From Acidobacteriaceae bacterium (GTDB lineage: Bacteria > Acidobacteriota > Terriglobia > Terriglobales > Acidobacteriaceae), in NCBI GenBank assembly GCA_035944135.1, contig DASZBM010000010.1:62001-126000 (forward strand): DNA of 64,000 nucleotides. Reading direction: 5' to 3'. Below the pieces are notes generated by a model. That model worked only from the letters and a program-made list of their open reading frames with translations, was not told where the DNA came from and searched no databases. Below, piece by piece: positions 16,080-26,300 of this stretch (the stretch's first letter is position 1; each line of letters begins with the position of its first letter). The translations under genes and the position numbers were made by a program.

Positions 16080-17132
16080 ATGAAGCAGAAGGATGCACCG
16101 CTGAATAGTCGGCGAAGTTTCTTGAAGTCCGGAGCGGCGATTGCGACGGGCGTGATCGCTTCGTCTGCGGCAGGCGAAGGGGGTTCAGCACGGGCGGCGA
16201 AGCCAGTTCAAGACCTGATGCCGACGCGCAACCTTGGCAAAACGGGGTTTCGCTGCACGATCTTCGGCATGGGTGGGCAGGGTGCGCTGGAAAAGCCCAA
16301 CAACGAAGCTGTGGCCCTGCCGATGATTCAACGCGCTCTCGAGTTAGGAGTGAACTACTTCGACACATCGGCGATCTATGGCGGCCCGGAGCGGTGGAGC
16401 GAGCAGTATTTGGGCAAAGGACTCAAGGGCGCTCGCGACCAGGTCTTCATAGCGAGCAAGACAAAGGAACGAACGCGCGACGCAGCGCTCAAGAATCTTG
16501 AGGTCTCGCTCAAGCTGCTGGACACAGATCACATCGATACCTGGCAACTGCATGATGTAGGGATTCAGGAGGATGTTGACCAGATCTTTGGCAAGGGCGG
16601 AGCCATTGAAGCGTTGATGCAGGCCCATGATCAGAAGATGGTGCGGCATCTCGGCGTGACCGGAAGATTTCGGCCGGAGGCGCTGATGGAGTCCATACGG
16701 CGCTTCCCATTCGACACAATTCTGATGGCGGTGAATGCCGCAGACAAGTACTACTACCCGTTTGAAAAAGACCTGCTGCCCATGGCGGTTGAAAAGCAAA
16801 TGGGCATTATCGGGATGAAGGTGATGGCGCGCGGTCGCATCCTTTCGAGCTGGACCCCGCCGCCCGTGGAAGTGCAGAAGCGGTCTTGGGAGGGACGCGG
16901 CGCGATTGCGACAACCCCGGGAACGCTGACCAAGCAGGAGACGTTCTTCTACAACCTGTCGCTGCCAATCAGCACCGCGATCATCGGGTGCGATTCAGTG
17001 GAACAGGTAGAGGAGTGCGCCGAATTAGCGCGAGCCTTTACGCCTTTGAGCCAAGCCCAGATGGACGAATTGGAAGCAAAGGTTGAGCCCGTCGCGAAAC
17101 AGGCGTTGTTCTTCCGGCTGATGGAACGATAA
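16080..17132 (+). CDS. Tat-exported aldo/keto reductase
   Basis: An NAD(P)H-dependent oxidoreductase with an N-terminal twin-arginine signal (SRRSFLKS, residues 10-17, then a hydrophobic stretch to SARA). This suggests export of the folded enzyme. Family features: NLGKTGFRCTIFGMGG, GVNYFDTSAIYGGPERWSE (catalytic Asp and Tyr), IASKTKERTR (Lys), and DTWQLHDVG (His). The ATG at 16080 has GGAG 8 nt upstream; one at 16074 is too close to it. Substrate unknown. A bidirectional terminator follows. Confidence 0.88.
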   Translation: MKQKDAPLNSRRSFLKSGAAIATGVIASSAAGEGGSARAAKPVQDLMPTRNLGKTGFRCTIFGMGGQGALEKPNNEAVALPMIQRALELGVNYFDTSAIYGGPERWSEQYLGKGLKGARDQVFIASKTKERTRDAALKNLEVSLKLLDTDHIDTWQLHDVGIQEDVDQIFGKGGAIEALMQAHDQKMVRHLGVTGRFRPEALMESIRRFPFDTILMAVNAADKYYYPFEKDLLPMAVEKQMGIIGMKVMARGRILSSWTPPPVEVQKRSWEGRGAIATTPGTLTKQETFFYNLSLPISTAIIGCDSVEQVEECAELARAFTPLSQAQMDELEAKVEPVAKQALFFRLMER

Positions 17133-17163
17133 TCAACGGGATCGGCGCTCGCTAAGGACGAGA

Positions 17164-17192
17164 AAAAACCCACCGCGAACGGTGGGCTTTCC
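17164..17192. terminator. Bidirectional terminator between the AKR gene and iscS
   Basis: CCCACCG (17169-17175), loop CGAA, CGGTGGG (17180-17186), with A6 before and a T-rich tract after. It can serve the plus-strand reductase gene and the minus-strand iscS. Confidence 0.8.
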
Positions 17193-17210
17193 TTGTATGT
17201 GAATTGGAAA

Positions 17211-18482
17211 CTAGTGCGCGGCCCACTCGATCTTCGTGAGGTCGATGCCTTCCTTGACCATCTCGTACAGCGGCGAGAGCTGGCGCAGGTGCTGCACCAC
17301 GTTGATCAGCTTGTCGGCAACGTAATCGATCTCGGCCTTGGTGTTGAAGCGGCCAATGCCGAACCGGATAGAGCTGTGCGCGACGTCATCGCCAAGGCCA
17401 AGCGCTTTGAGGACGTAGCTGGGCTCGAGCGTCGCCGAGGTGCAGGCAGAGCCGGACGATACCGCGATGTCATTGATGCCCATCAACAGGCTCTCGCCCT
17501 CAACATAGATGAAGCTCATGTTCAGGTTGCCGGGCAGATGATGCTCCATGTTGCCGTTCACCTGCGTGTAGTCAATCGCAGTCTCCAGCTTCTTGCGCAG
17601 GTAGTCGCGAAGCTCCTTCTCGCGCTCTGCCTCGGCGGCCATTTCCTCACCGCAGATCTCGCAAGCCTTGCCCAGGCCGGCGATGCCCGGCACGTTCAGC
17701 GTGCCCGAACGCATGCCGCGCTCGTGGCCGCCGCCGTTCTGCTGCTCGGCGATCTGCACGCGCGGATTGCGGCGGCGAACATACAGCGCGCCGACACCCT
17801 TCGGTCCATAGATCTTATGACCCGAGAGGCTCATGACGTCGATGTTGTCGTCGATCACGTTGACCGGAATCTTGCCCACAGCCTGCACGCCGTCCGTGTG
17901 GAACAGCACGCCCTTCTCATGGCACAGCTTGCCGATCTCACGGATCGGCTGAATCACGCCGATCTCGTTATTCGCGTACATGATCGAGACGAGGATGGTT
18001 TTGTCGTCGATCGCGCGCCGCAGGTCTTCGATGTCGATCAGACCATCCGCCTGAACAGGCAGATAGGTCACGCGGTAGCCGTTTTTCTCGAGCTTCTTGC
18101 AGGTGTCGAGCACGGCTTTGTGCTCCGTCACCTGGGTGATGATGTGGTTGCCGCGCTCGCGGTACATCTCCGCGATGCCCTTGATCGCGAGATTGTTCGA
18201 CTCCGTCGCGCCGGAGGTGAAGATGATCTCCTTGGCAGTGGCGCCGATGAGTTTGGCCACCTGTTCGCGCGCCTTTTCGACGGCGGCCTCAGCCTCCCAG
18301 CCGAAGCTGTGGTTGCGGCTGGCCGCGTTGCCGAAGATGCCCGTGAGGTACGGCATCATGGCCTCGAGTACGCGCGGGTCGAGCGGCGTGGTCGCGTGGT
18401 TGTCCATGTAGATGGGCAGCTTCACGCCCGGGGGCAGCGTCTCGCTGGTGTGGGTGACGTTCATTCCGAGGGTCTCAGCCAT
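17211..18482 (-). CDS. iscS: Cysteine desulfurase IscS
   Basis: A PLP enzyme that takes sulfur from cysteine and passes it to IscU and other acceptors. It has 423 residues. PLP lysine is K223 ([12 protein letters not shown]), the catalytic loop cysteine C347 ([20 protein letters not shown]), and the N-terminal [14 protein letters not shown] is typical. The C-terminus is of group I (IscS) type. AGGAG 8 nt upstream supports the start. The Rrf2/IscR-like regulator gene lies 42 bp upstream on the same strand, forming an iscR-iscS pair; iscU is 9 kb away. Confidence 0.95.
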   Translation of the reverse strand: MAETLGMNVTHTSETLPPGVKLPIYMDNHATTPLDPRVLEAMMPYLTGIFGNAASRNHSFGWEAEAAVEKAREQVAKLIGATAKEIIFTSGATESNNLAIKGIAEMYRERGNHIITQVTEHKAVLDTCKKLEKNGYRVTYLPVQADGLIDIEDLRRAIDDKTILVSIMYANNEIGVIQPIREIGKLCHEKGVLFHTDGVQAVGKIPVNVIDDNIDVMSLSGHKIYGPKGVGALYVRRRNPRVQIAEQQNGGGHERGMRSGTLNVPGIAGLGKACEICGEEMAAEAEREKELRDYLRKKLETAIDYTQVNGNMEHHLPGNLNMSFIYVEGESLLMGINDIAVSSGSACTSATLEPSYVLKALGLGDDVAHSSIRFGIGRFNTKAEIDYVADKLINVVQHLRQLSPLYEMVKEGIDLTKIEWAAH

Positions 18483-18524
18483 GATGTGTACTCCTGATTC
18501 CAGATCCGTAATCCGTTGAAAAGC

Positions 18525-19013
18525 TTAAATCGCGATAGTGACAAGGCCGCCTGCAACCGGTGCGGGCGGCAAAGATGTGTCTGCCGGCTCGACGAGATCG
18601 GCGATGCTGAGTCCGCTCAGCATGTCCTTGATCGAGTCGTTGACCTTGCGCAGCGGCTCTTTGATGGTGCAGGTGCCGTGCAGGTCGCAGGTGCCGTGAA
18701 TCGTTATGCAACTGGTAATAAACAATGGACCGTCGATGGCGCGAATGACCTCGAAGGCGTTAATCTCCGATGCCGGGCGGCCCAGCGAGTATCCTCCGTT
18801 TGTCCCGGCCGTGGAAACCAGAATGCCTGCCCGCGTCAGCGTCTGCAGAATCTTGGCCAGCAGTTGCGGTGGAATGTGATACGCCTCGGCAATCGCCTTG
18901 GCCGAGGCACTGGCGGAGTGCGCCAGCCGGCCGCGCACCTCTGGCTCCGCCTGCTCAGCCAGGTACTTCAGGGCCATCAGGCCGTAGTCCGCTTTTTTGG
19001 TCAGGCGCAGCAT
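18525..19013 (-). CDS. iscR: Rrf2 family Fe-S regulator, IscR-like
   Basis: A 162-residue winged-helix repressor starting MLRLTKKADYGLMALKYL, the canonical Rrf2 beginning; an ATG at 19058 is possible but adds atypical residues. The helix-turn-helix is about 33-62 (SAKAIAEAYHIPPQLLAKIL) with wing GTNGGYSLGRP. Cluster-ligand candidates are C102, C109 and C115 (C-x6-C-x5-C). E. coli IscR has C-x5-C-x5-C, so the spacing differs by one. Being next to iscS, it likely senses Fe-S status and represses the pair. Confidence 0.88.
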   Translation of the reverse strand: MLRLTKKADYGLMALKYLAEQAEPEVRGRLAHSASASAKAIAEAYHIPPQLLAKILQTLTRAGILVSTAGTNGGYSLGRPASEINAFEVIRAIDGPLFITSCITIHGTCDLHGTCTIKEPLRKVNDSIKDMLSGLSIADLVEPADTSLPPAPVAGGLVTIAI

Positions 19014-19132
19014 GTTCGGTATGGCCAAATCGCTGACGATGCGTGGATTTTGGGCCATTCTTAGTGTACGGCGCGTTGTCGAGCGAAGCAAGACCAACGG
19101 GGTCGCAATTCCGCGCCTCAAGGAGCCAGCAG

Positions 19133-19576
19133 ATGAAGGATGACGTGCACATCAGGCCGATTCGCCCGAAGGACTCCGCCGCCGCAGCCCAGCTCGCGGC
19201 GCAGCTCGGCTACGCGCGCACCGCAGAGCAGATTTGTGATTGGGTGCAACAGCTTGACGGACGAACGGACCGGGCGGCCTTCATCGCGGAGGTCAATGGC
19301 GAGGTCGTCGGCTGGGTCGAGGTATCGCTTGCGCACCATCTTCAATCCGACCCGTCCGGGCTTATCGGTGGTCTTGTCGTCAAAGAGGCGCTCCGGGGCG
19401 CGGGCATCGGCCGCCGACTGTGCGAGGAGGCGGAACGCTGGACGCTGGAGCAGGGAGTCAACCAGATTCGCGTCACCTCTCGCAGCACACGCGAAGCCGC
19501 GCACCGCTTTTACCTGCGCGACGGCTATCGCCAGGTGAAGCTCTCGATGGTCTTCGAGAAGACGCTGGCGCCCTGA
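19133..19576 (+). CDS. GNAT family N-acetyltransferase
   Basis: A 147-residue acetyl-CoA-dependent acyltransferase. The start has AGGAG 8 nt upstream; a longer frame begins at 19043. Motif A is visible as GGLVVKEALRGAGIGRRLCEEAERW (R-x-x-G-x-G/A pattern, about 78-98) and motif B as EAAHRFYLRDGYRQV (about 122-136). The acceptor is unknown. It is divergent from the Rrf2 gene, and the CDP-alcohol phosphatidyltransferase follows within 4 bp on the same strand. Confidence 0.87.
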   Translation: MKDDVHIRPIRPKDSAAAAQLAAQLGYARTAEQICDWVQQLDGRTDRAAFIAEVNGEVVGWVEVSLAHHLQSDPSGLIGGLVVKEALRGAGIGRRLCEEAERWTLEQGVNQIRVTSRSTREAAHRFYLRDGYRQVKLSMVFEKTLAP

Positions 19577-19580
19577 TCGT

Positions 19581-20234
19581 GTGAACCCGCGCATCCTGAA
19601 GAGCCGGAATCAGATACCATGCAAAAGCGCACCTGTGGCCGACCCTGTGACCGATCTTCGACAAGTCCGCTCTGCGCCCAACCTCCTCACGATGCTGCGG
19701 CTCTTCACCGTGCCGTTTCTCGTCATCGAGATCCTGGACGCGCACTGGAAGATCGCCTTCCTGCTCCTCTGGCTCGCCGGCCTCTCGGACGGACTCGACG
19801 GCCTGCTGGCGCGCGCTCTCAAACAGCGGACCACCCTCGGCCAGTTCCTCGATCCCATCGCCGACAAGGCTCTGCTCAGCACGCTCTTCCTTGTGCTCAC
19901 GCACGTCGGCGTCATCCCGCGCTACGTTACGGTGCTCGTCTTCAGCCGCGATCTCGGCATTCTGCTCATCTCCACGCTGCTCTACGTCACGAACATCCTT
20001 CGCGACTTCAGCCCGACGTGGCTCGGCAAGGCCAACACCTGCCTCCAGATTCTCACCGTGCTTCTCGTGATGACTGCGAAGGTCGTCACCGGCTGGCATC
20101 TCGGCCCACTGACCGGCTGGCTGTTGCGAACCATCGCCATTGTCGCGCCGCTCTCCGCCGCGCAATATGCCTGGATCACGCTGCGCAAAGTGCAGAACCA
20201 GGGAGACACTCAATCTCAGGCGCAGCCTTCGTGA
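19581..20234 (+). CDS. CDP-alcohol phosphatidyltransferase family protein
   Basis: An integral membrane enzyme of about 217 residues that exchanges CMP on a CDP-diacylglycerol (or similar) for an alcohol, as PgsA does. The CDP-OH-P motif is complete: SDGLDGLLAR...TTLGQFLDPIADK (D-G-x2-A-R-x8-G-x3-D-x3-D, about 69-95). Several membrane helices follow. No ATG fits; GTG at 19581 is used, with GTG at 19635 as an alternative. It probably makes phosphatidylglycerophosphate or another head group; which one is not decidable here. Confidence 0.85.
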   Translation: MNPRILKSRNQIPCKSAPVADPVTDLRQVRSAPNLLTMLRLFTVPFLVIEILDAHWKIAFLLLWLAGLSDGLDGLLARALKQRTTLGQFLDPIADKALLSTLFLVLTHVGVIPRYVTVLVFSRDLGILLISTLLYVTNILRDFSPTWLGKANTCLQILTVLLVMTAKVVTGWHLGPLTGWLLRTIAIVAPLSAAQYAWITLRKVQNQGDTQSQAQPS

Positions 20235-20414
20235 ACGCCCGGTCACACCGGGAACCTTCGGAGAAACCGGTCTCATACGGGACAACCCGCGCTCTGGTAT
20301 GCGAACATGCCAGAACTTGGATAGTGTCCTCTAGCGGCGTTCTCTGCAGTCCCGAACGCATGGAAGTGGCGCTCATCGCTGTACTGTATTGCAGGAGTTT
20401 TGGGGAGACGACAC

Positions 20415-21761
20415 ATGTCAAATGGGCAGAGCCGCGCTTTGTGGCTGCTGGTACGAAGTGCACTGACAGGAGCGCTCGGTGGTCTGCTCTTCGGCTTTGA
20501 CACGGCCGTCATCGCCGGCACGACGCACGCTCTCCAGATTCACTACGCACTCTCGGAAGCCCAGAAGGGCTTCACCGTCGCCATCGCGCTGTACGGCACG
20601 GTGGCTGGCGCGATGCTCGCCGGACCTTTCGGGCAGCGGATCGGCAGCCGCAGCGCCCTGCGCTGGATGGGGCTGCTTTACGTCATCTCCGCCGTCGGCT
20701 GTGCGTTCGCCGGCCCCTGGTGGAGCCTCCTCGCGTTCCGTGCCCTCGGTGGCCTGGGCATCGGCGGCTCGTCTGTCCTCGGCCCCGTTTACATCGCCGA
20801 ACTCGCGCCGGCGAAGTGGCGCGGCCGCCTGGTCGGTCTCTTTCAGATCAACATCGTGATCGGCATCCTGCTTGCCTACCTCTCGAACGCGATCGTCGCG
20901 CACTTTGTCCCTGCACTGGATATTCAGTGGCGCTGGGAGTTCGGGGTAGGCGTGCTTCCTGCCGTGCTGTTCCTGGTGCTGCTGCTCACCGTTCCGCAGA
21001 GCTCTCGCTGGCTGGTCTCGCAGAGCCGGTTTGAGGAGGCGCAGCGCATCCTGTTCCAGATGGGCTCGCCCGACTCCGAGGCCGAGGTCGACGCCATCCG
21101 AAAATCCCTCGAGGCCGAGAGCGGCGCCGCCCACGATCACCTCTTCGTCAGCCGATATAAGCTGCTCATCTTCCTCGCCATCTCCATCGGTTTCTTCAAT
21201 CAGCTCTCCGGCATCAACGCGATTCTCTACTACCTCAACGACATCTTCCGCGCCGCAGGCTTCAGCGCCATGAGCGCCAACGTGCAGGCAGTCATCATCG
21301 GCGCGGCGAACCTCGGTGCGACATTCATAGGCATCGCCCTGATCGACAAGCTCGGCCGCAAGACCCTGCTGTTGATTGGCGCCCTAGGCGATGCGGTCTG
21401 CCTCATCGGCGTAGCGCTGGTCTATACCTCGAACTCCCATCAAAGCCTGTTGCTACCGCTGCTCATCGGCTTCATCGTCTTCTTCGCCATCTCGCAGGGC
21501 GCGGTCATCTGGGTGTACCTCAGCGAGGTCTTCCCGACCAACGTCCGCTCCAAGGGTCAGGGCCTCGGCTCCAGCTCTCACTGGGTGATGAATGCGGCGA
21601 TCGCGACCGTTTTCCCGGTCATCGCCGCCTACAATCGGGCCGCGCCGTTCTGGTTCTTTGCGGCGATGATGGTGGTGGAGTTCTTCGTCGTCCTCATGAT
21701 CTACCCGGAAACCAAGGGGCAAAGCCTTGAAAGCATGAGCCAGCACCTGGGACTGCATTAG
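20415..21761 (+). CDS. Sugar porter family MFS transporter
   Basis: A 448-residue symporter of the major facilitator superfamily, sugar porter subfamily, with about 12 membrane helices. Seen: GALGGLLFGFDTAVIAGT (helix 1), GQRIGSRSALR loop, AELAPAKWRGRLVG (R-G-R loop), VPQSSRWLVSQ (for PESPRWL), NQLSGINAILYYL (helix 7), IDKLGRKTLLL, and the C-terminal PETKGQSLE. The start has GGGGAG 7 nt before. The 180-bp gap upstream shows no gene. Substrate is probably a hexose or pentose. Confidence 0.92.
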   Translation: MSNGQSRALWLLVRSALTGALGGLLFGFDTAVIAGTTHALQIHYALSEAQKGFTVAIALYGTVAGAMLAGPFGQRIGSRSALRWMGLLYVISAVGCAFAGPWWSLLAFRALGGLGIGGSSVLGPVYIAELAPAKWRGRLVGLFQINIVIGILLAYLSNAIVAHFVPALDIQWRWEFGVGVLPAVLFLVLLLTVPQSSRWLVSQSRFEEAQRILFQMGSPDSEAEVDAIRKSLEAESGAAHDHLFVSRYKLLIFLAISIGFFNQLSGINAILYYLNDIFRAAGFSAMSANVQAVIIGAANLGATFIGIALIDKLGRKTLLLIGALGDAVCLIGVALVYTSNSHQSLLLPLLIGFIVFFAISQGAVIWVYLSEVFPTNVRSKGQGLGSSSHWVMNAAIATVFPVIAAYNRAAPFWFFAAMMVVEFFVVLMIYPETKGQSLESMSQHLGLH

Positions 21762-21789
21762 CGCGGGACTGCATTAGCGCGGTTCAGGG

Positions 21790-21819
21790 TTGCCGCTGCG
21801 GCCCCGGCCACGGTACACT
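21790..21819 (+). promoter_or_regulatory. Promoter of the tRNA-Val gene
   Basis: TTGCCG (21790-21795), 18-bp spacer, TACACT (21814-21819), placing the start of transcription a few bases before the tRNA at 21836. Confidence 0.5.
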
Positions 21820-21835
21820 ACGGTGTACGCATTTT

Positions 21836-21912
21836 AGGCGCGTAGCTCAGTTGGTTAGAGCGCTACCTTGACACGGTAGAGGTCGTTGGTTCGAATCCAA
21901 TCGTGCCTACCA
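21836..21912 (+). tRNA. tRNA-Val (anticodon GAC)
   Basis: A full cloverleaf: acceptor AGGCGCG pairs with CGTGCCT (one G-U), D arm with AGCTCAGTTGGTTAGAGC, anticodon stem CTACC/GGTAG with loop TTGACAC, T arm with GGTTCGAATCC, and a genome-encoded CCA (21910-21912). The GAC anticodon reads GUC, hence valine. rpmB starts 84 bp downstream. Confidence 0.97.
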
Positions 21913-21996
21913 TTCTTCCCTTTTGAGTCGTCCCACGGGGCCTCGGGGAGTTCGGTTAGAGTTTGCGACACAAGTTTGGCTGTTCTGGAGATTGTT

Positions 21997-22185
21997 ATGG
22001 CACAGGTATGTGAGTTTTGCGGCAAGGGGCCGCAGTTCGGGAACAACATCTCGCACGCGCACAACGTGACGCGGCGTCGGTGGAATCCTAACCTGCAGAC
22101 GGTAAAGGCACTTACAAACGGGGTTGCGAAGCGGGTTCGCGTCTGCACAAGCTGCATCAAGGCCGGCAAGATCGTTAAGGGTTAA
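21997..22185 (+). CDS. rpmB: 50S ribosomal protein L28
   Basis: A 62-residue protein of the large ribosomal subunit. It begins [20 protein letters not shown], contains the family motif [13 protein letters not shown], and has two CxxC pairs (CEFC, CTSC), the zinc-binding C+ form. L28 is usually monocistronic or next to rpmG; here it follows tRNA-Val and precedes a small unknown gene on the same strand. Confidence 0.96.
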   Translation: MAQVCEFCGKGPQFGNNISHAHNVTRRRWNPNLQTVKALTNGVAKRVRVCTSCIKAGKIVKG

Positions 22186-22241
22186 CCGGTCCCGGCATTT
22201 ACAATCGGCGCGAACACATCTCACGAGTGAGGTTGCGCAGA

Positions 22242-22454
22242 ATGTCGGTGGATACGGAACTGCTCGTTCAGTCCCTCAGGAAACGCGGACACACAGTCGA
22301 GGGCGTCATCAAGGTCCCGGATAATGCCGGCGACTACGAGTTCATCGTCGACGGAGCGACGCTTACCCTTGAAGAGACTCGCGCTCTTCTCGAAGTCGAC
22401 CAGGAGCGGGATGAGCGCGCCCGGGTCCCTCACAAGACACCCGCCGCGACATAA
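22242..22454 (+). CDS. Small hypothetical protein
   Basis: A 70-residue soluble protein starting MSVDTELLVQSLRKRGHTVE. It has a VPDNAGDYEFIVDGATLTLEE core that looks like one beta-hairpin between helices, and a charged tail. It lies 56 bp after rpmB and ends just before a strong terminator, so it is probably transcribed with rpmB. No family recognised. Confidence 0.6.
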   Translation: MSVDTELLVQSLRKRGHTVEGVIKVPDNAGDYEFIVDGATLTLEETRALLEVDQERDERARVPHKTPAAT

Positions 22455-22470
22455 CCGAATCGCACTTCCT

Positions 22471-22504
22471 GCAGAAAACCCTCGCCGACGCGAGGGTTTT
22501 CTGC
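22471..22504. terminator. Strong bidirectional terminator
   Basis: A perfect 14-bp stem GCAGAAAACCCTCG / CGAGGGTTTTCTGC with a 6-nt loop and A/T-rich arms. It ends the rpmB transcript and also faces the end of convergent msrB at 22522. Confidence 0.85.
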
Positions 22505-22521
22505 TGTTCGTCCGTGGTCTC

Positions 22522-22995
22522 TCACTTGTTCTCAAAATCGAGTGACGCGGAATTGATGCAGTAGCGCTGCCCGGTCGGCTTGGGACCGTCCGGAAACAGG
22601 TGTCCCAGGTGCGATCCGCAGGTCGCGCATGTCACCTCGATCCGCCGCATTCCGTAACTGGAATCGTCGTGCAGTTCCACGGCATCCGCGGAAACCGGCT
22701 CGAAGAAGCTCGGCCAGCCCGACCCGGATTCAAATTTCGTCTCCGACTTGAACAGCGGAGCATTGCACGCCGCGCAGTGATAGATCCCGTCCGCATGGTT
22801 GTTCACCAGCGCACCTGTAAACGCGCGTTCCGTGCCCTTCTCGCGAAGAACGTGAAATTGCTCGGGAGTCAGGCGCTTCCGCCACTCGTCTTCGCTGATC
22901 TGCACCTTTTGCTTCTGTGCACTCTCACGAGCTTTGGGCTCATCTTTTGCTGTCGCCGCATCACTCAGTGGTCCTGCTGCGGGGATCTCTGGCAT
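22522..22995 (-). CDS. msrB: Peptide-methionine (R)-S-oxide reductase MsrB
   Basis: Reduces the R-epimer of methionine sulfoxide in oxidised proteins. It is 157 residues. Zinc cysteines are C74/C77 (CAAC) and C123/C126 (CATC). The catalytic C146 is in [11 protein letters not shown], and [11 protein letters not shown] (about 90-100) is the conserved loop. No signal peptide is seen, so it is cytosolic. The N-terminal 30 residues are a poorly conserved charged/Ala-rich extension. Confidence 0.95.
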   Translation of the reverse strand: MPEIPAAGPLSDAATAKDEPKARESAQKQKVQISEDEWRKRLTPEQFHVLREKGTERAFTGALVNNHADGIYHCAACNAPLFKSETKFESGSGWPSFFEPVSADAVELHDDSSYGMRRIEVTCATCGSHLGHLFPDGPKPTGQRYCINSASLDFENK

Positions 22996-23368
22996 GGTCG
23001 ATCTCCTTTGCTGTCAATTATGACTCCACCGGCGCTCCCGAGTCCCGCGCGCCCCCCAAGAAGCCTTTCAAAGCTCCTCTTCCGTCAAGATTCGAACTTC
23101 AAACGATCTACGTGGTGGAAAGTTTTCCAGAGGCATTTAGGCTGGCTTCTATAGAGGTAAATCCTAGAAGACAAGCGATTTACCTTGAAATCCACGTAGT
23201 CTATAACGTTCGGAGTCCAAACGAATGGCCCGAAAAATGGGAAAAACGGGTTGCCAAAAGTAAATCGGCCAGAGTAATGTTGGCGCGCTATCAGGGAAAC
23301 ATAGAAACGTCACGGTAACGATCTAGGCACCCTGCAGCGCTTTGTTTTTCTTTTCGAGGAGGACCACA
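22996..23368. other. Intergenic region upstream of the receptor gene, lower GC
   Basis: A 373-bp stretch with visibly higher AT than its surroundings from about 23090. A plus-strand frame from GTG 23112 to 23318 would give about 68 residues (FPEAFRLASIEVNP..., EKWEKRVAKSKSARVML). It has no ribosome binding site and no recognised family, and could be a gene remnant. A possible promoter (TTGCCA 23251, 18 bp, TAATGT 23275) would drive the receptor gene. Confidence 0.4.
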
Positions 23369-26300
23369 GTGAGCAGATTCCTGCGTTCGCTCATGCTTAT
23401 CATCGCGGTTGCCATTTCGGGACTCGCCGCGCACGGGCAGCTTTCAACCGCAACAATGTTCGGCATCGTGACAGATACGACAGGCGCAGCCGTACCCGGC
23501 GCGACCGTCGTCATCACCCAGACCGACACCCAGACCACCCGCACCCTCAAGACCGAGAGCGACGGCTCTTACCGCGCCGACTTTCTTCCTGTCGGGCCGT
23601 ACAAGCTCAGCGTCTCGGCGCAGGGTTTCAAGACGCTCGAGCGCACCGGCATCACCCTGACCGTCACGGAAGAGGCGCATGTCGACCTCCAGCTTCCGGT
23701 CGGCGGCGAATCCACGACCGTCGAGGTTACGGCCGAAGTCCCGCTGCTGAACACCGGCAACTCCACTCTCGGCCGCACGGTCTCGAACGTCGAGATCGAC
23801 AATCTTCCGCTCGTTGACCGCAACGTTTACACGCTGCTCGACCTCACGCCCGGCGTACAGAACAACAACAACTCCGGCATTGGCGGCAACGGTGGCGTGA
23901 TCAATCCGCTCGGCTACCCCGAGCAGCACGTCAAGATCAACGGCTCCTCAGACTCCGGCGTCGGTCAGGTCTCTTACTATCTCGACGGCGGCTCCAACAT
24001 GACCGGCGTGCGCAACACCGGCAACCCGCTGCCCAATCCTGACGCCATCCGCGAGTTCCGCGTCGACACCAACAACTTCTCTGCGCAGTACGGCCGCAAC
24101 TCCGCCGGCGTCGTCACCGTTCTCACCAAGTCCGGCACCAACGACTTCCACGGCTCCGTCTTCGAGTTCTACCGCGACCGCAACTTCAACGCGACTACGC
24201 GCGCCACCGCAGTGAAGACGCCCTACAATCAGCACCGCTTCGGTTTCACCGTCGGCGGCCCGGTCAAGCGCGACAAGCTCTTCTTCTTCGGCAGCTATGC
24301 CGGATTCCGCTTCATCACCGACAACATCTTCAATCCGATCGTTCCCAGCGCGGCAATGGTGCAGGGCAACTTCACAGCCAACATCCCCACGGCTGCCTCC
24401 TCGCAAGTTGCCAACAACGTTAAATGCACCATCGCGGCGCAGTCATCCACGCAGTTCTGGGCCTGCAACCCGTATCTCCCCAAGGCCTCGGCCTGGTGCG
24501 ATTTCAACAACCAGCCGAACGTCTGCGATCCCTCGACCTTCGATCCGTCCATCATGGCGATCATGAAGGCCAACCTGATCCCGACTGCCGGCAGCAGTGG
24601 AACGATCAACCAGCTCAGCCCCTACAGCCAGAAGACCGACGAGCAGCTCTACAAGGGTGACTACCAGATGACCGCGAAACAGCGGCTGACGTTCAGTTAC
24701 TTCCACGAGACCGGCGACTTCATCGTGAACCCCTCAGGCAACAACGTGCTCGGCTGGGTGGTGCATAACTACAACTTCGCCCAGCACGAGGCGAACATCC
24801 AGCACGTCTGGACGATCAGCAATTCAACCGTGAACCAGCTGGCACTGAACTACACCCGGCTCATCGGTGGCCGCGTGCCCTCACCCTCGGAGAGCCTCGC
24901 AAACTATGGCTCTACCTTCGCGGAGCAGATTCCGAACGGCACTATTTGCGGCGTGCCGGCGGCGCTCGGCTGCTCTCGTCCGCAGCTGGGTGTGAGCGGT
25001 TGGTTTACCGCGGGCAACGCCATCTCCGGCCCGGTCACCGGCACCAACCTCTACGCCATCCGCGACGTCGTGAGCAGCACGCACGGCAAGCACACTCTTT
25101 ACTACGGCGGTGAAGCGGATCGTGAGAACGATGCGCAGCAGACGTCGCTGAACGACTACGGCGTCTTCAGCTTCACGGCCCACACCAACACAACCAACCA
25201 CTCGTCCGCAGCCATCACCGACTTCCTCTTCGGCAGCCCGAACTCGATGGAGCAGGACGTTCCGGTATACGCCAACGCGAACTACTTCAACTACGGCCTG
25301 TTCCTGCAGGACGACTGGCGCGCATTTTCCAACCTCACGCTGAACCTTGGCGTTCGCTATGACATCCAGACCACCCCGACCGACACCCTCCGCCGCACGA
25401 TGAATTTCGTTCCCGGAGCGCAGTCGACCGTAGCGCCGAACGGACCGAAGGGTGTTCTCTTCCCAGGCGATCCCGGCGTCCCCGCCGGTGGCGTCAACAC
25501 CCGCTACAACCACATCTCGCCACGCGTAGGACTCGCGTGGACGCCCTATCCGAACGGCCACACCGTCATTCATGCTGCGGCTGGTCTCTTCTACGGATCG
25601 GTCGGCGGCAATCTCTTCACGTATCCCTCGAATGGTGAGCCGTTCTCCGGGCGTCCCACGTTCAACAACGTCATCCACGTCTCCAACCCCTACGCGACGG
25701 ACCCGAAGGACTTCTGCAATGGCGATCCCACCTGCATCGCCGGCGGCGTAGGACATTCGCCCTATCCGTTCATCTACAACCCCAAGAACCCGCAGTATGT
25801 CGTCACTCCGGCGGCCATCATTCCCGTTGATCCGAACTTCCGCTGGCCGGTCAGCTACCAGGTCAACTTCGGATTCCAGCAGCAGCTCGGCGGAGGCTTC
25901 GCCTTCTCCGGCAGCTATGTCGGGGCCTTCTCTCGCAAGCTTCCTACCGAGTGGGACGCTAATTATCCGCAGTTCAATGTCACCTCCAGCGGCGCCGCGG
26001 CGGCAAGCTGCACGGATACAACACAAGCCTGCGCGTACGCGGACACCAGCTCAACCGCGAACAACCGCCGCCCGTATAACGCGAAGGCTTACGCCGCCAC
26101 ATCGACAGCCTCTGCATCCAATCCGATCTTCTCGACGATCTCGCAGATCCAATCGTCGGAGAGCGCCAACTACAACTCGCTGCAGGTGACGATCCAGAAG
26201 CGGCTTGCAGCGGGGTTCAGTGCCCAGGGCTTTTACGTCTGGTCCAAGGCGCTGCAGAGCCTCGATCTCGACACCTCCGGCAACACCGGCAACAGCACTG

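Noticed and set aside
20235-20414. Structured RNA before the sugar transporter
   Set aside because: Short inverted words (CCGGT/ACCGG) exist but no recognisable riboswitch or conserved RNA motif.
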